DNA of 15,219 nt from Bacillota bacterium (GTDB taxonomy: Bacteria > Bacillota_C > Negativicutes > JAEYSJ01), in contig JAEYSJ010000082.1 of assembly GCA_023434855.1 (NCBI GenBank), forward strand, positions 1 to 15,219, in the 5' to 3' direction. This document shows positions 15,194-15,219 of the stretch, one piece after another. The number at the start of each line of letters is the position of its first letter. Positions within the stretch are counted from its first letter, which is position 1. The notes below the pieces were generated by a model that did no database searches, was not told where the DNA came from, and worked only from the letters and a program-made list of their open reading frames with translations. The translations under genes and the position numbers were made by a program.

Positions 15194-15219
15194 GGCAGCT
15201 TCTTTAGTGCTTCCCCTGC

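Noticed and set aside
1..15219. CRISPR array or insertion sequence
   Set aside because: No regularly spaced repeats, no transposase, and no terminal inverted repeats beyond the tRNA-derived direct repeats.

Overview
The window is a chromosomal island of about 14.6 kb carrying a complete type 1 BREX phage-defence operon. The island is inserted in a tRNA-Gly gene. The host looks like a low-to-mid GC member of the Bacillota. This rests on AGGAGG-type ribosome binding sites before most genes, sigma-A-like promoters, a tRNA gene with an encoded CCA, and the protein families present. A tRNA-Gly(CCC) gene would fit Clostridia or Negativicutes better than Bacillus, but I cannot assign a genus.

Layout from left to right. 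Positions 1-235 hold the 5' part of a hotdog-fold acyl-CoA thioesterase gene on the minus strand, which is chromosomal flank. At 379-461 lie an old tRNA terminator and a 44-nt tRNA-Gly 3' fragment inside a 50-bp direct repeat. Positions 462-728 are AT-rich and non-coding. From 14687 down to 729 every gene is on the minus strand and closely packed. In transcription order these are a 65-aa HTH (MerR/excisionase-like) protein, brxA, brxB, brxC, pglX, a Fic-domain gene, pglZ and brxL. Upstream of the operon are a strong promoter with a perfect palindrome between its -35 and -10 boxes, AT-rich DNA with a possible frameshifted mini-gene, a second tRNA-type terminator, and the second repeat copy inside the intact tRNA-Gly(CCC) gene. 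The tRNA gene has its own promoter at 15165-15193.

Working model. PglX methylates host DNA at a specific site. BrxB, BrxC and PglZ form the core with it. BrxA is a small DNA-binding protein and BrxL is an AAA+ ring ATPase needed for restriction. The HTH protein is first in the operon and probably represses it through the promoter palindrome. The Fic protein, a predicted self-inhibited AMP-transferase, sits between pglX and pglZ and overlaps pglZ by 4 nt, so it is expressed as part of the system.

The main system is known (type 1 BREX). The parts that stand out are the coupled Fic gene, the tRNA-derived att repeats with no integrase between them, the duplicated but diverged tRNA terminator, the AT-rich mosaic segment in pglX, the compact HTH/operator control unit, and an apparent loss of the Lon catalytic residues in BrxL.
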